Assembly: GCA_030607345.1 (NCBI GenBank)
Contig: JAUWKC010000039.1
Coordinates: 1 to 9,165 of the forward strand
DNA from: Planctomycetota bacterium
Lineage (GTDB): Bacteria > Planctomycetota > Phycisphaerae > Sedimentisphaerales > SG8-4
Reading direction: 5' to 3'
Length of the DNA stretch: 9,165 bases
The translations under genes were made by a program, and so were the position numbers. Of this stretch, positions 8,268 to 9,165 are shown one piece after another. The notes beneath the pieces were generated by a model, which was not told the DNA's origin, did no database searches, and saw only the letters and a list, made by a program, of their open reading frames with translations. Each line of letters begins with the position of its first letter. Positions within the stretch are counted from its first letter, which is position 1.

Positions 8268-8528
8268 CTATACGTCGACGAAAAACTCATTTTCGACGCC
8301 TTTGGCAATAAACTCGTCAATCGCCTCTGAGTTCTCTGCAATTTCCTGTTCGGGATATAAGCCCGACAGGTGCCTGGTTATGCTCTGCCTGGTATGTTTG
8401 TGCTTGAGGAAATCGCAGATAGCCGCGGCGGAGTCATTCGCTACAAAAACGGTCCCTGTTTTCGTGTCATAAATGAACCCGCCGTCTGCTTCTTTACGAA
8501 TCCTGTATTTCTTGTTGAAAATAAGCAT
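8268..8528 (-). CDS. PqqD-like RiPP recognition protein
   Basis: An 86-residue protein, the usual size for the PqqD family. It shows the family pattern: an N-terminal strand pair (Y-R-I-R-K-E ... G-G-F-I-Y-D ... G-T-V-F-V-A-N), the small-residue helix N-D-S-A-A-A-I-C-D-F-L at about 31-41, a middle turn-helix (R-Q-S-I-T-R-H-L) and a C-terminal helix (E-A-I-D-E-F-I-A-K-G) ending E-N-E-F-F. PqqD-like proteins form a winged-helix fold that binds the leader of a precursor peptide and hands it to a radical SAM/SPASM partner. Position between the small peptide gene and the radical SAM gene fits this role. I leave the symbol empty because there is no sign of pyrroloquinoline quinone synthesis. A GAAAGGGG purine run immediately precedes the ATG, with short spacing. 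Stop codon TAG. Confidence 0.9.
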   Translation of the reverse strand: MLIFNKKYRIRKEADGGFIYDTKTGTVFVANDSAAAICDFLKHKHTRQSITRHLSGLYPEQEIAENSEAIDEFIAKGVENEFFVDV

Positions 8529-8584
8529 TTTCCCCTTTCGTAAATGTCTCTTCCGGCGCCCGCATTATTGAACATTAGTGTTTG

Positions 8585-8628
8585 AAAAACGCACCTGAGG
8601 CAGGACCTGGTCTTGCTTCAGGCGCGTT
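8585..8628 (-). terminator. Rho-independent terminator or attenuator after the small peptide gene
   Basis: On the - strand, AACGCGCCTGA (8628-8618) pairs with TCAGGTGCGTT (8598-8588) as an 11-bp stem with one G-U pair and a 19-base loop. The stem runs straight into a TTTTT tract (8589-8585). The G-U pair becomes an A-C mismatch on the + strand, so the signal favours - strand transcription. It begins 17 bases after the peptide stop codon and lies before the PqqD-like gene. Read-through would give abundant precursor and less enzyme, a common arrangement in peptide clusters. Confidence 0.8.
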
Positions 8629-8645
8629 AGTCAATGCCCTGCATG

Positions 8646-8840
8646 TTACGGACCACTACTGTCGCACGTGTTGCTCGTGTCGCTGCCATTTGTGTCACAG
8701 GTATTATTGGTGCCGGTGCCCGAACTTGTGCAGGAGTTGCTGTCTCCGCTGCCGATGCAGGCACAATCGGTGTTGCTTGCCGAGACGCCACCACTCAAAA
8801 ACGTCGACAAAGGCTCGATTAGTGGTTTTTCAAAACTCAT
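8646..8840 (-). CDS. Putative RiPP precursor peptide with Cys repeat
   Basis: A 64-residue peptide of no family I can name. The N-terminal part (1-18, M-S-F-E-K-P-L-I-E-P-L-S-T-F-L-S-G-G) looks like a leader ending in a double-glycine cleavage site. The remaining 46 residues contain almost only Ser, Thr, Asn, Gly, Asp, Ala and Cys, with no Lys, Arg, His or aromatic residue. Cysteines are at 26, 28, 37, 48 and 59; the last three lie exactly 11 apart within x-N-(S/T)-C-(T/D)-(S/T)-(S/N)-G units. A strong AGGAGG site precedes the ATG and a terminator follows. Placement between a radical SAM/SPASM gene and a PqqD-like gene makes it the likely substrate. Thioether formation from the cysteines, as in ranthipeptides, is a plausible outcome but unproven. 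Alternatives: a metal-binding or secreted cysteine-rich peptide. Confidence 0.85.
   Translation of the reverse strand: MSFEKPLIEPLSTFLSGGVSASNTDCACIGSGDSNSCTSSGTGTNNTCDTNGSDTSNTCDSSGP
8652..8741 (-). repeat. Three 11-residue Cys units in the precursor core
   Basis: Three units centred on Cys37, Cys48 and Cys59 read S-N-S-C-T-S-S-G, N-N-T-C-D-T-N-G and S-N-T-C-D-S-S-G, each starting 11 residues (33 bases) after the previous one. The codons differ between units, for example TGC, TGT and TGC for Cys and AAC, AAT and AAC for the Asn before it, so the similarity is held at protein level rather than being a recent DNA duplication. Confidence 0.75.
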
Positions 8841-8849
8841 AGTCTTTCA

Positions 8850-8855
8850 CCTCCT
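8850..8855 (-). promoter_or_regulatory. Full-consensus ribosome binding site of the small peptide gene
   Basis: AGGAGG, within AAAGGAGGTG, lies 9 bases before the ATG at 8840. It is the strongest such site in the window, which supports the small gene as real and predicts high translation. Confidence 0.85.
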
Positions 8856-8874
8856 TTCAAAGCAATTAGGGTTA

Positions 8875-8898
8875 ACAAAGACTGAATTAATACTTTGT
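8875..8898. repeat. Inverted repeat ACAAAG...CTTTGT upstream of the small peptide gene
   Basis: Two 6-base arms are separated by 12 bases in the 106-base gap between the partial radical SAM gene and the small peptide gene. It could be a regulator site. A CTGACA hexamer nearby could be a -35 box, but no good -10 box follows, so no promoter is called. Confidence 0.25.
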
Positions 8899-8905
8899 CA
8901 GAACA

Positions 8906-8923
8906 GCAAACCGGCCGGTTCGC
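8906..8923. repeat. Palindrome with 12-bp perfect core AACCGGCCGGTT
   Basis: The perfect core is 8909-8920; skipping one mismatched pair (8908/8921), two more pairs extend it to 18 bp. As - strand RNA it could fold as a 7-bp stem with one G-U pair and a GGCC loop, but no T tract follows, so it is not a terminator. It lies 23 bases after the stop of the partial radical SAM gene and upstream of the small peptide gene. An operator is possible. Confidence 0.4.
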
Positions 8924-8946
8924 ACAAAGGCTCAGGTAAGTGATTC

Positions 8947-9165
8947 TCATGCAGTCACAAGTCTCGATTCAGGGAATTTCCCACTGTTTCTCGCCCACTG
9001 ACACATCTTGCCTGGTCCCAGCAGACTTCCATTATCAACGTATGCAAGGGCCCGGCACCCGCCACGACATAGTTTCTTGAAAATGCACTCGGCACAGACT
9101 CCGCCTAATCTATCGGGGATACCTTCGGCTATCTCGCGTATAAGTGTGTTTCCGTGCCAAATCTC
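8947..9165 (-). CDS. Second radical SAM/SPASM enzyme, C-terminal end (5' partial)
   Basis: The final 72 codons of a gene that enters from the right edge, read on the - strand to a TGA at 8949-8947. The protein ends with a SPASM-type cysteine set: C-A-E-C, five residues, C-R-G-G-C (CX2CX5CX3C), then a last Cys in G-K-M-C. Before it comes the usual E-I-W-H-G-N...I-R-E-I segment. The end is closely similar in layout to the complete radical SAM enzyme at 5718-6827: both read C-x-G-G-C-R-A-x-A-Y...G-S-L-(M/L)-G-P-x-K. The radical SAM core itself is outside the window, so catalytic competence cannot be judged. It lies 106 bp before the small peptide gene and is probably in the same operon, acting as a second maturase on the same substrate. 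Confidence 0.88.
   Translation of the reverse strand, partial: EIWHGNTLIREIAEGIPDRLGGVCAECIFKKLCRGGCRALAYVDNGSLLGPGKMCQWARNSGKFPESRLVTA

Noticed and set aside
8582..8842. Cys/Arg-rich open frame on the + strand opposite the precursor gene
   Set aside because: It is the antisense shadow of Ser/Thr/Gly/Asn codons, begins with TTG inside the terminator stem region, and has no ribosome site.
8268..9165. Pyrroloquinoline quinone biosynthesis locus
   Set aside because: PqqD-like and PqqE-like proteins are present, but the small peptide has no Tyr and no E-x3-Y motif of PqqA, and no PqqB, PqqC or PqqF gene is seen.

Overview
The window shows one compact gene cluster whose centre looks like a biosynthetic locus for a ribosomally made, post-translationally modified peptide (RiPP). 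No gene reveals the host's taxonomy. Balanced base composition, Shine-Dalgarno starts, and exported transglutaminase-like and HEAT-repeat proteins suggest a Gram-negative-type environmental bacterium. A planctomycete or related PVC-group organism is my best guess, at low confidence.

Layout. On the + strand, from the left edge: the C-terminal part of an ABC exporter (membrane domain end plus full ATPase domain, start outside the window), then a 944-residue exported protein combining a degenerate M1-type metallopeptidase region with an intact second HExxH...E peptidase domain. On the - strand, in transcription order from the right edge: the last 72 codons of a radical SAM/SPASM enzyme, a 64-residue Cys/Ser/Thr/Asn/Gly-rich peptide with a double-glycine leader, a hairpin terminator or attenuator, a PqqD-like RiPP recognition protein, a membrane-anchored HEAT-repeat protein, a complete radical SAM/SPASM enzyme, and a secreted transglutaminase-like protein. 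The two strands converge at the transglutaminase and M1-like genes, whose 3' ends overlap by 111 bp.

Inferred working model. The PqqD-like protein binds the leader of the small peptide and presents it to one or both radical SAM enzymes. These would modify a 46-residue core holding five cysteines, three of them in an 11-residue repeat. The double-glycine site, the ABC exporter and the two peptidase/transglutaminase-type exported proteins are candidates for export, leader removal and extracytoplasmic processing. The order of genes, catalytic motifs, repeat and terminator are read directly from the sequence. The chemistry, the product and the involvement of the + strand genes are inference. No tRNA, rRNA, CRISPR array or insertion sequence was seen, and no gene-free stretch exceeds 300 bases.
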